Source: Anaerohalosphaeraceae bacterium
GTDB lineage: Bacteria; Planctomycetota; Phycisphaerae; Sedimentisphaerales; Anaerohalosphaeraceae
Assembly (NCBI GenBank): GCA_030671565.1
Contig: DAOVIC010000006.1
Span: forward strand, 1 to 20,431
Direction: 5' to 3'
DNA: 20,431 bases
Part shown: piece by piece, positions 1 to 6,928 of the stretch
Layout of the letters: each line of letters begins with the position of its first letter
How positions within the stretch are numbered: the first letter of the stretch is position 1
Program-made: the position numbers and the translations under genes
Notes under the pieces: model-generated
What the model was told of the DNA's origin: nothing
Database searches by the model: none
The model's input: the letters and a program-made list of their open reading frames with translations, nothing else

Positions 1-48
1 AACGCCCTTTTAAGGCGTAGGTCCTGGGTTCGAGCCCCAGCGCTCCCA
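1..48 (+). tRNA. tRNA-Lys(UUU), 3' part only
   Basis: The 5' half lies outside the window. What remains folds as the 3' part of a tRNA. The anticodon stem is positions 2-6 paired with 14-18. The loop is CTTTTAA at 7-13, giving anticodon TTT at 9-11 (lysine). A five-base variable loop follows at 19-23. The T arm has stem 24-28/36-40 around the standard TTCGAGC loop. The 3' acceptor strand is CGCTCCC at 41-47, with discriminator base A at 48. A T-run follows directly, so the CCA end is not encoded and must be added by a nucleotidyltransferase. The identity is read straight from the anticodon. The missing D arm cannot be checked. Confidence 0.93.
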
Positions 49-80
49 TTTTTTATCCCTGCTTAATCCTGCAAATCGCA

Positions 81-131
81 TGTCTTCGGCAAAAGATAAG
101 ACAAAAAACCGTTTAAATTAAAAGACGGTTT
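81..131 (+). other. Two small hairpins between tRNA-Lys and the PFOR gene
   Basis: Two stem-loops follow one another. TGTCTT (81-86) pairs perfectly with AAGACA (98-103). AAACCGT (106-112) pairs perfectly with ACGGTTT (125-131) around a 12-base A/T-rich loop, and CTCTTT follows. The second could be a weak intrinsic terminator of the tRNA transcript, but its U-tract is interrupted and the stem is short. I see no coding signal in the rest of 49-293 apart from the promoter and ribosome-binding site of the next gene. Confidence 0.35.
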
Positions 132-170
132 CTCTTTAGGCTCGCGTTCATCTATTTTATAGAAAAACGG

Positions 171-199
171 TTGCCTTGCGTTGTCAAACCTGTTATAAA
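171..199 (+). promoter_or_regulatory. Candidate sigma70-type promoter of the PFOR gene
   Basis: TTGCCT at 171-176 (4 of 6 to the -35 consensus) is 17 bases upstream of TATAAA at 194-199 (5 of 6 to -10). Transcription would start near 206, leaving about 88 bases of leader before the ATG at 294. An overlapping alternative, TTGTCA (181-186) with CATATT (204-209), also has a 17-base spacer. The call rests on pattern matching only. GGAG at 282-285, eight bases before the start codon, serves as ribosome-binding site. Confidence 0.45.
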
Positions 200-293
200 T
201 CCGCATATTGTATGTAACGCTCCTGGCGGGGAATGTGTAATCTTGCCCTGAATAAACGAGCATGTTAATCTTTTAATATCTGGAGATTTTTTT

Positions 294-3200
294 ATGAAAC
301 GTAAGATGGTAACAATCGACGGGAACAGTGCCGTTGCCCATGTTGCGCACGCGACAAATGAGGTTATAGCAATTTACCCAATAACGCCAAGTTCGCCGAT
401 GGGTGAGATTTCGGATGCCAAAAGTGCCGCCGATCAACCCAATATATGGGGTACTATCCCGTCCGTGACGGAGATGCAGAGCGAAGGTGGAGCTGCCGGC
501 GCACTTCATGGTGCACTTGCAACGGGTGCGTTGGTGACAACATTTACCGCATCGCAGGGTCTATTGCTTATGATCCCTAATATGTATAAGATCGCCGGCG
601 AGCTTGGTCCGACGGTTTTCCACGTGTCTGCAAGGTCGCTTGCATGTTCTGCATTGAGCATCTTCGGCGATCATTCGGATACTATGAGTGTTCGTCAGAC
701 AGGTTTTGCTATGATGTGCTCTGCGAGTGTTCAGGAAGTTATGGACTTTGCGTTGATCTCACAGGCGGCAACACTTGAAACGAGAATTCCTTTCCTGCAT
801 TTCTTCGACGGTTTCCGTACGAGTCACGAAATACAGAAGGTCGAGGAACTAACTTATGACGATATGCGTGCGATGGTCGACAATGATCTGGTAGCGGCAC
901 ACAAAGCACGTGCACTTAGCCCGGACCATCCGACTATCGGCGGAACCGCACAGAACCCTGATGTTTACTTCCAGGGAAGAGAGACCGTCAACAAATTTTA
1001 TAATGCAGCCCCGGATATCGTTCAGTCCGTAATGGATAAGTTCGCAGGATTGGTTGGCAGGCAATACAAGCTGTTCGATTATGTCGGTGCTGCTGACGCA
1101 GAGAAGATCATCATCATCATGGGTTCCGGTGCCGATACGGTTGACGAGACAGTTGACTACATGGTTTCAAAGGGTGAAAAGGTCGGAGTCTTAAAGGTTC
1201 GCCTGTTCAGGCCTTTCAGCATCAAGCACTTTATCGAAGCACTGCCTAAGTCAGTGAAAAAGATCGCCGTACTTGACAGGACGAAAGAGCCCGGCGCCCT
1301 GGGCGAGCCTCTTTATATGGATATTCGCACAGCAATCGGCGAGGCAATGTCAGATGGTTCGATCTCATTTGACGGTTATCCGCTGATCGTCGGCGGCCGG
1401 TATGCTCTGGGTTCTAAGGAGTTTACACCGGCATGCGTTAAGGCGGTATTCGATAACCTCGACGCGGCGAAACCAAAGAATAAGTTTACAGTCGGTATCG
1501 TAGACGATGTGACGAACACGAGCATCGACGTTGATGAATCATTCAATCTCGAGTCCGATGTTTACGGTGCGATGTTCTACGGTCTGGGTTCAGATGGTAC
1601 CGTCGGTGCTAATAAAAACTCAATCAAGATCATCGGCGAACTTACAGATAACTACGCACAAGGTTATTTTGTTTATGACTCTAAGAAGGCCGGTGCGGTT
1701 ACTGTTTCTCATCTGCGTTTCGGCAAAGATCGGATCAAGAGCCCTTATCTTATTAAAGAAGCGGATTTTGTGGCATGCCACAACCCGAGCTTCCTTGAAA
1801 AGTATGACATGCTCGGAAAAGCCAAAGAAGGCGGAACATTCCTGCTTACAAGCAGCCATAGTACCGACGAGGTGTGGGATATTCTTCCGGTTGAGGTTCA
1901 GCAGCAGATCATCGACAAGAAGCTTAAGTTTTACGTGATCGATGCGATCAGCATTGCCGAAGAGCTTGGCCTTGGTGCACGGATCAACGTTATCATGCAG
2001 ACGGCGTTCTTTAAGATCAGCGGCGTTATCGAACAGGATAAAGCGATAGAAGCTATCAAGACGGCGATCAAGAAGACCTATGGCAAAAAGGGCGACAAGA
2101 TCGTGGCGATGAATAACGATGCTGTAGACGCTGCACTTAGCAAGGTATTCGAGGTGAGCATTCCCGCAACAGCCACGAGTGCGACTAAGATGGCCGAGGC
2201 GGTACCTGCGGACGCACCTGATTTCGTACGCGAAGTAGTTGGCGAGATCATGGCTGGCCGCGGCGATAACCTTCCGGTTAGCATGATGCCTGAGGATGGA
2301 AGATTCCCGCTGGCAACGACGAAATATGAAAAACGTAACATCGGCGTTCACATTCCAGAATGGAATCCGGATGTTTGTATTCAGTGCGGCCAGTGCAGCT
2401 TTGTTTGCCCGCATGCAACAATTCGTATCAAGGCGTATGAAGACCAGTTCCTGGCAGATGCACCTGAGACATTTAAGAGTGTCGATGCCAAGGGCAAGGA
2501 TCTTGCAGGAATGAAGTTTACTGTTCAGGTCGCACCTGAGGATTGTACGGGTTGCGGAGCATGTGTTGTGCAGTGTCCTGCAAAAGAAAAAGATGCCGAC
2601 AAGCAGCCCACCGGTCGCAAGGCGATCAACATGGCATTGCAGGAACCTCTTCGGGCGAAGGAACGTGAGAATTACGATTACTTCCTTTCGCTGCCGAATA
2701 CAGATACTTCGAAGTTTAAAGCGGCAAGCGTCAAGGGCAGCCAGCTGATCCAGCCATTGTTTGAGTATTCAGGTGCTTGTGCCGGTTGCGGTGAGACGGC
2801 AAACGTTAAATTGCTGAGCCAGTTGTTTGGCGACCGTGCCTATATTGCCAATGCAACGGGATGTTCTTCTATCTATGGCGGTAACCTGCCGACTACACCT
2901 TACGCCATTCGAAAAGACGGCAGAGGCCCGACATGGTCCAACAGTTTGTTCGAGGATAATGCCGAGTTCGGAATGGGAATGCGGCTTACTGTTGACAAGT
3001 TCTCCGTATATGCGATGGAGTTGCTTGAGAAGGTTACGGCAGCAGGTTGCGTTGAGGCTTCACTTACGGATGCATTGAAAGCAGGCGTGGCAGGTCAGAA
3101 GAACCAGGAAGAGATCGAAAAGCAGCGCGAACTGGTTGCCAAGCTTAAAGATCAATGTGCCAAGTGCGGTGACGACGAGTGCAAACGTCTGCTTACGGTT

Positions 3201-3860
3201 GCCGATTACCTTGTAAAGAAATCTGTGTGGGTCGTCGGTGGTGACGGATGGGCCTATGACATCGGTTACGGCGGACTGGATCACGTGCTTGCAAGCGGTG
3301 CAAATATCAACGTGCTCGTAATGGATACTGAAGTGTATTCCAATACGGGCGGTCAGATGTCGAAGGCAACGCCGCGTGCTGCGGTCGCCAAGTTTGCTGC
3401 AGCAGGCAAGACGATGCCGAAGAAGAATCTCGGTCTTATCTCAATGAGCTATGGCGGGATTTATGTCGCACAGATCGCACTGGCGGCAAATCCGAATCAG
3501 GCAGTGAAAGCATACGCCGAAGCGGAAAGCTATGACGGACCTTCGCTTGTGATCGCATATACTCATTGCATCGCGCAGGGCTTTAATATGATGTATGGTG
3601 TCGACGAACAGAAGAAGGCGATCGAATGCGGACACTGGCCTCTGTTCAGGTACGATCCGCGACTCGCAGCCGAAGGTAAGAATCCGCTTCAGCTGGATTC
3701 AAAAGAGCCGACACTTGACTTCGAAGAATATGCATACGGCGAGAATAGGTATCGTGCATTGAAGAAATCCAACCCGGAAGTGGCTGCTAAATTAATGGCA
3801 GAAGCTAAGAAGGATGCAGCATCGAAATACAGCCTGCTCGAAAAACTTTCGCAGCTGTAA
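294..3860 (+). CDS. nifJ: Pyruvate:ferredoxin (flavodoxin) oxidoreductase, single-chain
   Basis: This enzyme oxidatively decarboxylates pyruvate with CoA to acetyl-CoA and CO2 and passes electrons to ferredoxin or flavodoxin in the cytoplasm. At 1188 residues it is the full homodimeric form, with all domains of the alpha, gamma, delta and beta subunits of split enzymes fused. The N-terminal TPP-binding domain has YPITPSSPMGE at 28-38. Thr31, Glu64 and Arg114 match the active-site numbering known for the Desulfovibrio africanus enzyme. Two ferredoxin clusters follow: Cys695/698/701/705 and Cys751/754/757/761. The C-terminal TPP domain carries the proximal cluster ligands Cys829, Cys832, Cys857 and probably Cys1092. 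It also has the TPP/Mg motif GDGWAYDIG at 983-991 and NTGGQ at 1017-1021. No catalytic residue appears to be missing. The gene stands alone between its own promoter and a strong terminator. Specificity for pyruvate over other 2-oxoacids follows the family and was not tested. Confidence 0.97.
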   Translation: MKRKMVTIDGNSAVAHVAHATNEVIAIYPITPSSPMGEISDAKSAADQPNIWGTIPSVTEMQSEGGAAGALHGALATGALVTTFTASQGLLLMIPNMYKIAGELGPTVFHVSARSLACSALSIFGDHSDTMSVRQTGFAMMCSASVQEVMDFALISQAATLETRIPFLHFFDGFRTSHEIQKVEELTYDDMRAMVDNDLVAAHKARALSPDHPTIGGTAQNPDVYFQGRETVNKFYNAAPDIVQSVMDKFAGLVGRQYKLFDYVGAADAEKIIIIMGSGADTVDETVDYMVSKGEKVGVLKVRLFRPFSIKHFIEALPKSVKKIAVLDRTKEPGALGEPLYMDIRTAIGEAMSDGSISFDGYPLIVGGRYALGSKEFTPACVKAVFDNLDAAKPKNKFTVGIVDDVTNTSIDVDESFNLESDVYGAMFYGLGSDGTVGANKNSIKIIGELTDNYAQGYFVYDSKKAGAVTVSHLRFGKDRIKSPYLIKEADFVACHNPSFLEKYDMLGKAKEGGTFLLTSSHSTDEVWDILPVEVQQQIIDKKLKFYVIDAISIAEELGLGARINVIMQTAFFKISGVIEQDKAIEAIKTAIKKTYGKKGDKIVAMNNDAVDAALSKVFEVSIPATATSATKMAEAVPADAPDFVREVVGEIMAGRGDNLPVSMMPEDGRFPLATTKYEKRNIGVHIPEWNPDVCIQCGQCSFVCPHATIRIKAYEDQFLADAPETFKSVDAKGKDLAGMKFTVQVAPEDCTGCGACVVQCPAKEKDADKQPTGRKAINMALQEPLRAKERENYDYFLSLPNTDTSKFKAASVKGSQLIQPLFEYSGACAGCGETANVKLLSQLFGDRAYIANATGCSSIYGGNLPTTPYAIRKDGRGPTWSNSLFEDNAEFGMGMRLTVDKFSVYAMELLEKVTAAGCVEASLTDALKAGVAGQKNQEEIEKQRELVAKLKDQCAKCGDDECKRLLTVADYLVKKSVWVVGGDGWAYDIGYGGLDHVLASGANINVLVMDTEVYSNTGGQMSKATPRAAVAKFAAAGKTMPKKNLGLISMSYGGIYVAQIALAANPNQAVKAYAEAESYDGPSLVIAYTHCIAQGFNMMYGVDEQKKAIECGHWPLFRYDPRLAAEGKNPLQLDSKEPTLDFEEYAYGENRYRALKKSNPEVAAKLMAEAKKDAASKYSLLEKLSQL

Positions 3861-3891
3861 GAGACCTGTATATATATTGAGTTACAAACAT

Positions 3892-3929
3892 AAGCCCCGG
3901 TGGAAGATCGATTTTCACCGGGGCTTTTT
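3892..3929 (+). terminator. Strong intrinsic terminator after the PFOR gene
   Basis: AAGCCCCGGTG at 3892-3902 pairs with CACCGGGGCTT at 3916-3926 around a 13-base loop, and the T-run continues to 3929. A GC-rich 11-bp perfect stem followed by Ts is the standard rho-independent form. It lies 31 bases after the PFOR stop and separates that gene from the next. The A-rich 5' flank is too short to make it clearly bidirectional. Confidence 0.93.
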
Positions 3930-4010
3930 GCATGGTTTGAATTGTATTTCATGACAGGGCTTAAACTTGAGTTGCCATAGCTTCTTTTTCGGCTTTCAGC
4001 GTCTTGGGGG

Positions 4011-4041
4011 TTGCATTTTTCATGCGAACCTGTTATATAGT
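4011..4041 (+). promoter_or_regulatory. Candidate promoter of the 4081 gene
   Basis: TTGCAT at 4011-4016 is 17 bases before TATATA (4034-4039) and 19 bases before TATAGT (4036-4041, 5 of 6 to -10). The transcript would begin around 4046-4050, about 30 bases before the ATG at 4081. AGGAAG near 4070-4075 then serves as ribosome-binding site. The -35 match is weak (3 of 6). A separate promoter is expected here because a strong terminator lies just upstream. Confidence 0.38.
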
Positions 4042-4080
4042 ATGGTTTCTGAATTCTAATATATTCATGAGGAAGCGGAC

Positions 4081-4839
4081 ATGAAACTTACATCGATTAT
4101 CTTGTTGGCGGCAATAATTTCTATATCAGTCTCAGGTACTGGTTGCGAGCGACTTTCTCGTTCTTCGGCAACGGCTACGTTGTTGCCGAAAAGCATTTCA
4201 TCTGAAACCGTTTTTCCCGGGAAGCGTATTTTGGGCGATTGCGTTGTAACTGCATACGATGAAAATGGGGATAAATATTTCACAAATCAAAGGCATGAGA
4301 TATTTGAACAGCCTGTAACGATTGTAGTGACTGCAACGGAAGCTGAGGGCGATATCACATGGTTCTTATCCGAAGGAAAGTACGAAACTGATTCTGCTGC
4401 GAAGCTTGATCATTTGCTTTGCAACAGGCAGATAGCATCCGCAATTCTGTCACTTCATCTGGCCAGCGGAGGACTTTATGAAGGCTTAGCCGGGGTTGAA
4501 CTGGAACCTGTAAAGCTTGACGGGCAGTGGTATAATCCGCTGGAGATTACTCCAAAAGGGATAGAGTCTGACCGAATAATACTGTTTAGAAGTTCTAACA
4601 AAAAGCATATAAACCGTGTGACTGTGGCGGACATGTTCGGCAACAATGCATTCACCGCAAAGGGGCATAACGAGCGAATATTCCGGGATGAAGGCATTTC
4701 GATTCCAGGTAAAATCGACGTTTTCAGCACTGGCAAGGACGGTCAAGCCAAGGCATTAGTACTTCAGATTGACTACCACAGGCTTGATGTGGATGAATTC
4801 CACAGCAGCGATATTAATGCTGAAAAAGCGGGTCGGTAA
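4081..4839 (+). CDS. Secreted or lipid-anchored protein of unknown function
   Basis: This 252-residue protein has an N-terminal export signal: a lysine, then hydrophobic residues about 5-17, then SGTGC ending at Cys22. The -1 Gly and Cys suggest lipoprotein processing, but the -3 residue (Gly19) is not the usual Leu/Val, so cleavage by signal peptidase I is also possible. The mature part is mixed and soluble-looking, with no further membrane segment and no catalytic motif or domain that I recognise. Its start has a plausible ribosome-binding site (AGGAAG). The gene is flanked by the PFOR terminator and by the 457-base leader of the polysaccharide-export operon. No terminator is visible after its stop, so readthrough into that operon is possible. 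That context suggests an envelope role, but this is inference only. Confidence 0.75.
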   Translation: MKLTSIILLAAIISISVSGTGCERLSRSSATATLLPKSISSETVFPGKRILGDCVVTAYDENGDKYFTNQRHEIFEQPVTIVVTATEAEGDITWFLSEGKYETDSAAKLDHLLCNRQIASAILSLHLASGGLYEGLAGVELEPVKLDGQWYNPLEITPKGIESDRIILFRSSNKKHINRVTVADMFGNNAFTAKGHNERIFRDEGISIPGKIDVFSTGKDGQAKALVLQIDYHRLDVDEFHSSDINAEKAGR

Positions 4840-4905
4840 AAAAAAACACAGAACAACCGTTACGTCAAAATAGTATGTTCCACCATGTTGTAGTTGCACA
4901 TTTGT

Positions 4906-4945
4906 ATTGCGAAAACCACACCAACGTAAGTCCTTTGTTCGCAAT
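4906..4945. repeat. Inverted repeat ATTGCGAA-N24-TTCGCAAT
   Basis: The two 8-base arms at 4906-4913 and 4938-4945 are perfect reverse complements separated by 24 bases. The core TTGCGAA occurs again at 5048-5054, where it overlaps the -35 of the putative operon promoter. It could be a hairpin in RNA or a pair of protein-binding half-sites in DNA. The wide spacing and short arms leave room for chance. Confidence 0.4.
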
Positions 4946-5047
4946 GGCTTAAGGAGGGAGACAAGAACCAGGGACGGTAATGGCTGTTTTCACGGCCACC
5001 CGGAAAATATGGAGAGGAACCATTATTTACAATCTACAGTGATGATT

Positions 5048-5076
5048 TTGCGAATTTTTATGTAATTTATTATTAT
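5048..5076 (+). promoter_or_regulatory. Candidate promoter of the export/exosortase operon
   Basis: TTGCGA at 5048-5053 (4 of 6 to -35) is separated by 17 bases from TATTAT at 5071-5076 (5 of 6 to -10). A start near 5083 would give a leader of roughly 210 bases before the ATG at 5297. The -35 overlaps a copy of the TTGCGAA element found as an inverted repeat upstream, which would suit an operator. Confidence 0.4.
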
Positions 5077-5296
5077 CAGTAAGGTTAGAGCAGAAAAATG
5101 TTAAGGCAGTGCATAGTTGAGCCGATGAATTTTTAAGATAGGCAGTGCTTCGTTTGCATTGAGGTTGGTTTCCAGCGGATCCAATTGAACAGTCAGTGAC
5201 AAGTAACTGCTATATCGCTGAGCCGAATTCTTGCCGGGTTTGAAATTAAGGCGAGAACAGCAGCTTAATTGAATGTTTTATTTGGGCAGGATAACT

Positions 5297-6919
5297 ATGA
5301 GATATAAAGCAATAATCAATGGATTGGCGGGATTGGTTTTATTATCGTGTTTCAGTGGATGCGATAGTACTCCACTGGACCCTACGGACATCGGTCGTTG
5401 GCGACCGGTACCCGTGGTAAATGTAATTCTTGACTCACTCGGTGTCGTTGACGAACCGGCAGGTCCGTTCGCAAATTCTGAGGACCCCCTTCCTTCGGAT
5501 GTTCTTCCCCTAAATAAAGATTACGTTTTTGGTGCAAGTGATATAATACGTGTCGGCATTTTTGAATTGCGTCAGCAGGGAGTACCGACGCTTGAAAATT
5601 ATGTCGTGATGGAGACGGGACGCATATCTATCCCAGACGTTGGAATTATACAAGCGGCCGGTCTTACCGAACCTGAACTTGAGGCTGAGTTAAAGGATAT
5701 TCTTTCGCCTGACATTCTTGTCGACCCTTCGGTATCCGTAAGCCTTGCTAGATCGCAAAGCTTAAGTTTTTCGATCAGCGGAGACGGCATTGCTCGTGCG
5801 AGCCGCTTTGACCTGCCGCGATATGATTTCCGTCTGCTCGACGCGATCGCACTTGCCGGAGGCATGGCCGAATTTAATGTTTCGAATATTTATATAACGC
5901 GGCAAGTCCAGGGAATTGAAGGAGAATTTGGCGAGTTCCAAACGGATAAAGCAACTGGACAGAGGCTAAGTCCATCAGATAAAAACGGGACCGGTATTCC
6001 TGGGTTTAACGAGATGAAATTAATCCCTGCCGAGCCGGGCAACAGGAGTCCGGAAGAAGATATACTTGAAATAATAGCACCCCATGCCCGTCGCTTTTAT
6101 GATGGCCAGCACGTTATGACATCAGCGGAATTGGCGACGATAGAGGAACTTACAAATATTGCAGCACCTAAAGGTTTTCCAGTCGAATCTGTCGGCATGT
6201 CAAATGAAATTGAGATGACTAAACCCGATGCGGTTAGCGATGCAGCACAAATTGAATGGGTATTTGAAAACGGCAAGTGGACACCTGTGGCCGTAGGCGG
6301 CAAAGCATCGGATGACAGTGAACCAGAAATAATTTCCCGCAAACCTGCTGTGTCCAAAAGGGAACCTGCAACAGCTGGTTCTTATGGATGGGATGAGATT
6401 GGCAGAGGCGGTCAGAAAAGCCGTGTAATCAAGATACCGAGAGACCGTCTTTATGGCGGTGACGAACGTTACAATGTTATAATCCGGCCAGGTGATGTGA
6501 TAACGATTCCTGAGGATATCGTCGGAGAATTTTATGTAATGGGACATCTGAACCGTCAGGGTCCGGTCCTTCTTACCGGGCGGCCTATAACGTTGAAGCA
6601 GGCGATATCGGCAGCGGGCGGTCTTAATGCGGAAGCATGGCCCAAAAAGGTTGAGGTTGTCCGTCGCATAGGCAGGAATAAAGAAGTAACAGTTCTGGTC
6701 GATCTTAACAAAATAGCCAAGGGGCTTCAGCCTGATTTCTTTATTAAACCAAATGACTGGATAAACGTTGGCACTCATGTCATAAGCGATTACCTTGCTG
6801 TTCTTCGTAGCTCATTCAGAGCAACGCATGGATTCGGATTCGTTTACGATCGTAACTTTGTAGAACCGGGCAATTTCCCGAATTTCGATCCCATACAATT
6901 CCAGAAAGAACTATTTTAG
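5297..6919 (+). CDS. Wza-like polysaccharide export lipoprotein with SLBB domains
   Basis: This is an outer-membrane polysaccharide export protein of the Wza/BexD family, expected to form the exit channel for an exopolysaccharide. I start it at 5297 rather than at the in-frame ATG at 5273. This gives 540 residues, places AGGA (5288-5291) five bases upstream, and puts a good lipobox (FSGC, Cys22) at the end of a normal signal peptide. The polysaccharide-export domain begins about residue 75 (YVFGASDIIRVGI). A first SLBB-type unit ends near 200. A second SLBB unit lies near 395-480, with IIRPGDVITIP followed by GEFYVMGHL. About 170 polar residues (roughly 203-375) separate them, which is unusual, since the two units are normally close together. 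The stop is nine bases before the exosortase start, so the two genes are very probably co-transcribed. Confidence 0.9.
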   Translation: MRYKAIINGLAGLVLLSCFSGCDSTPLDPTDIGRWRPVPVVNVILDSLGVVDEPAGPFANSEDPLPSDVLPLNKDYVFGASDIIRVGIFELRQQGVPTLENYVVMETGRISIPDVGIIQAAGLTEPELEAELKDILSPDILVDPSVSVSLARSQSLSFSISGDGIARASRFDLPRYDFRLLDAIALAGGMAEFNVSNIYITRQVQGIEGEFGEFQTDKATGQRLSPSDKNGTGIPGFNEMKLIPAEPGNRSPEEDILEIIAPHARRFYDGQHVMTSAELATIEELTNIAAPKGFPVESVGMSNEIEMTKPDAVSDAAQIEWVFENGKWTPVAVGGKASDDSEPEIISRKPAVSKREPATAGSYGWDEIGRGGQKSRVIKIPRDRLYGGDERYNVIIRPGDVITIPEDIVGEFYVMGHLNRQGPVLLTGRPITLKQAISAAGGLNAEAWPKKVEVVRRIGRNKEVTVLVDLNKIAKGLQPDFFIKPNDWINVGTHVISDYLAVLRSSFRATHGFGFVYDRNFVEPGNFPNFDPIQFQKELF

Positions 6920-6928
6920 TCTAACCAT

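Larger units (their letters stand above)
4840..5296 (+). promoter_or_regulatory. Long gene-free leader of the export operon
   Basis: This 457-base stretch has no convincing gene. It contains an 8-bp inverted repeat ATTGCGAA/TTCGCAAT (4906-4913, 4938-4945), a JUMPstart/ops-like segment at 4968-4983, and a hairpin TGGCTG/CGGCCA (4981-4986 with 4993-4998). An alternative stem pairs 4976-4983 with 5020-5027 and excludes that hairpin. There is also a promoter-like pair at 5048-5076. Short direct repeats are AGGCAGTGC at 5104-5112 and 5140-5148, and TGAGCCGA at 5118-5125 and 5219-5226. An A/T-rich stem, AATTAAG/CTTAATT (5244-5250, 5264-5270), lies just before the first gene. The density of small repeats suggests regulation, but no known riboswitch class was recognised. 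Confidence 0.5.

Noticed and set aside
1..48. tRNA-Lys 3' end as an integration site of a genomic island
   Set aside because: I could not see a second copy of the T-arm/acceptor sequence, an integrase or other mobility gene in the window, and the next gene is housekeeping.
63..263. A 66-codon frame on the - strand between the tRNA and the PFOR gene
   Set aside because: It covers the hairpins and the putative PFOR promoter, has no recognisable domain, and I see no convincing ribosome-binding site or promoter for it.
1620..2414. A 264-codon open frame on the - strand inside the PFOR gene
   Set aside because: It lies antisense to strongly conserved PFOR sequence including the start of the ferredoxin region, its product resembles no known family, and long antisense frames are common opposite biased coding sequence.
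4840..5296. A c-di-GMP (GEMM) or other known riboswitch before the export operon
   Set aside because: I looked for the GEMM core sequences and other familiar riboswitch cores and did not find them. The leader has only short hairpins and repeats.
6200..6778. A 192-codon - strand frame inside the Wza-like gene
   Set aside because: The + strand frame carries a clear SLBB unit here. The antisense product has no coherent motif.
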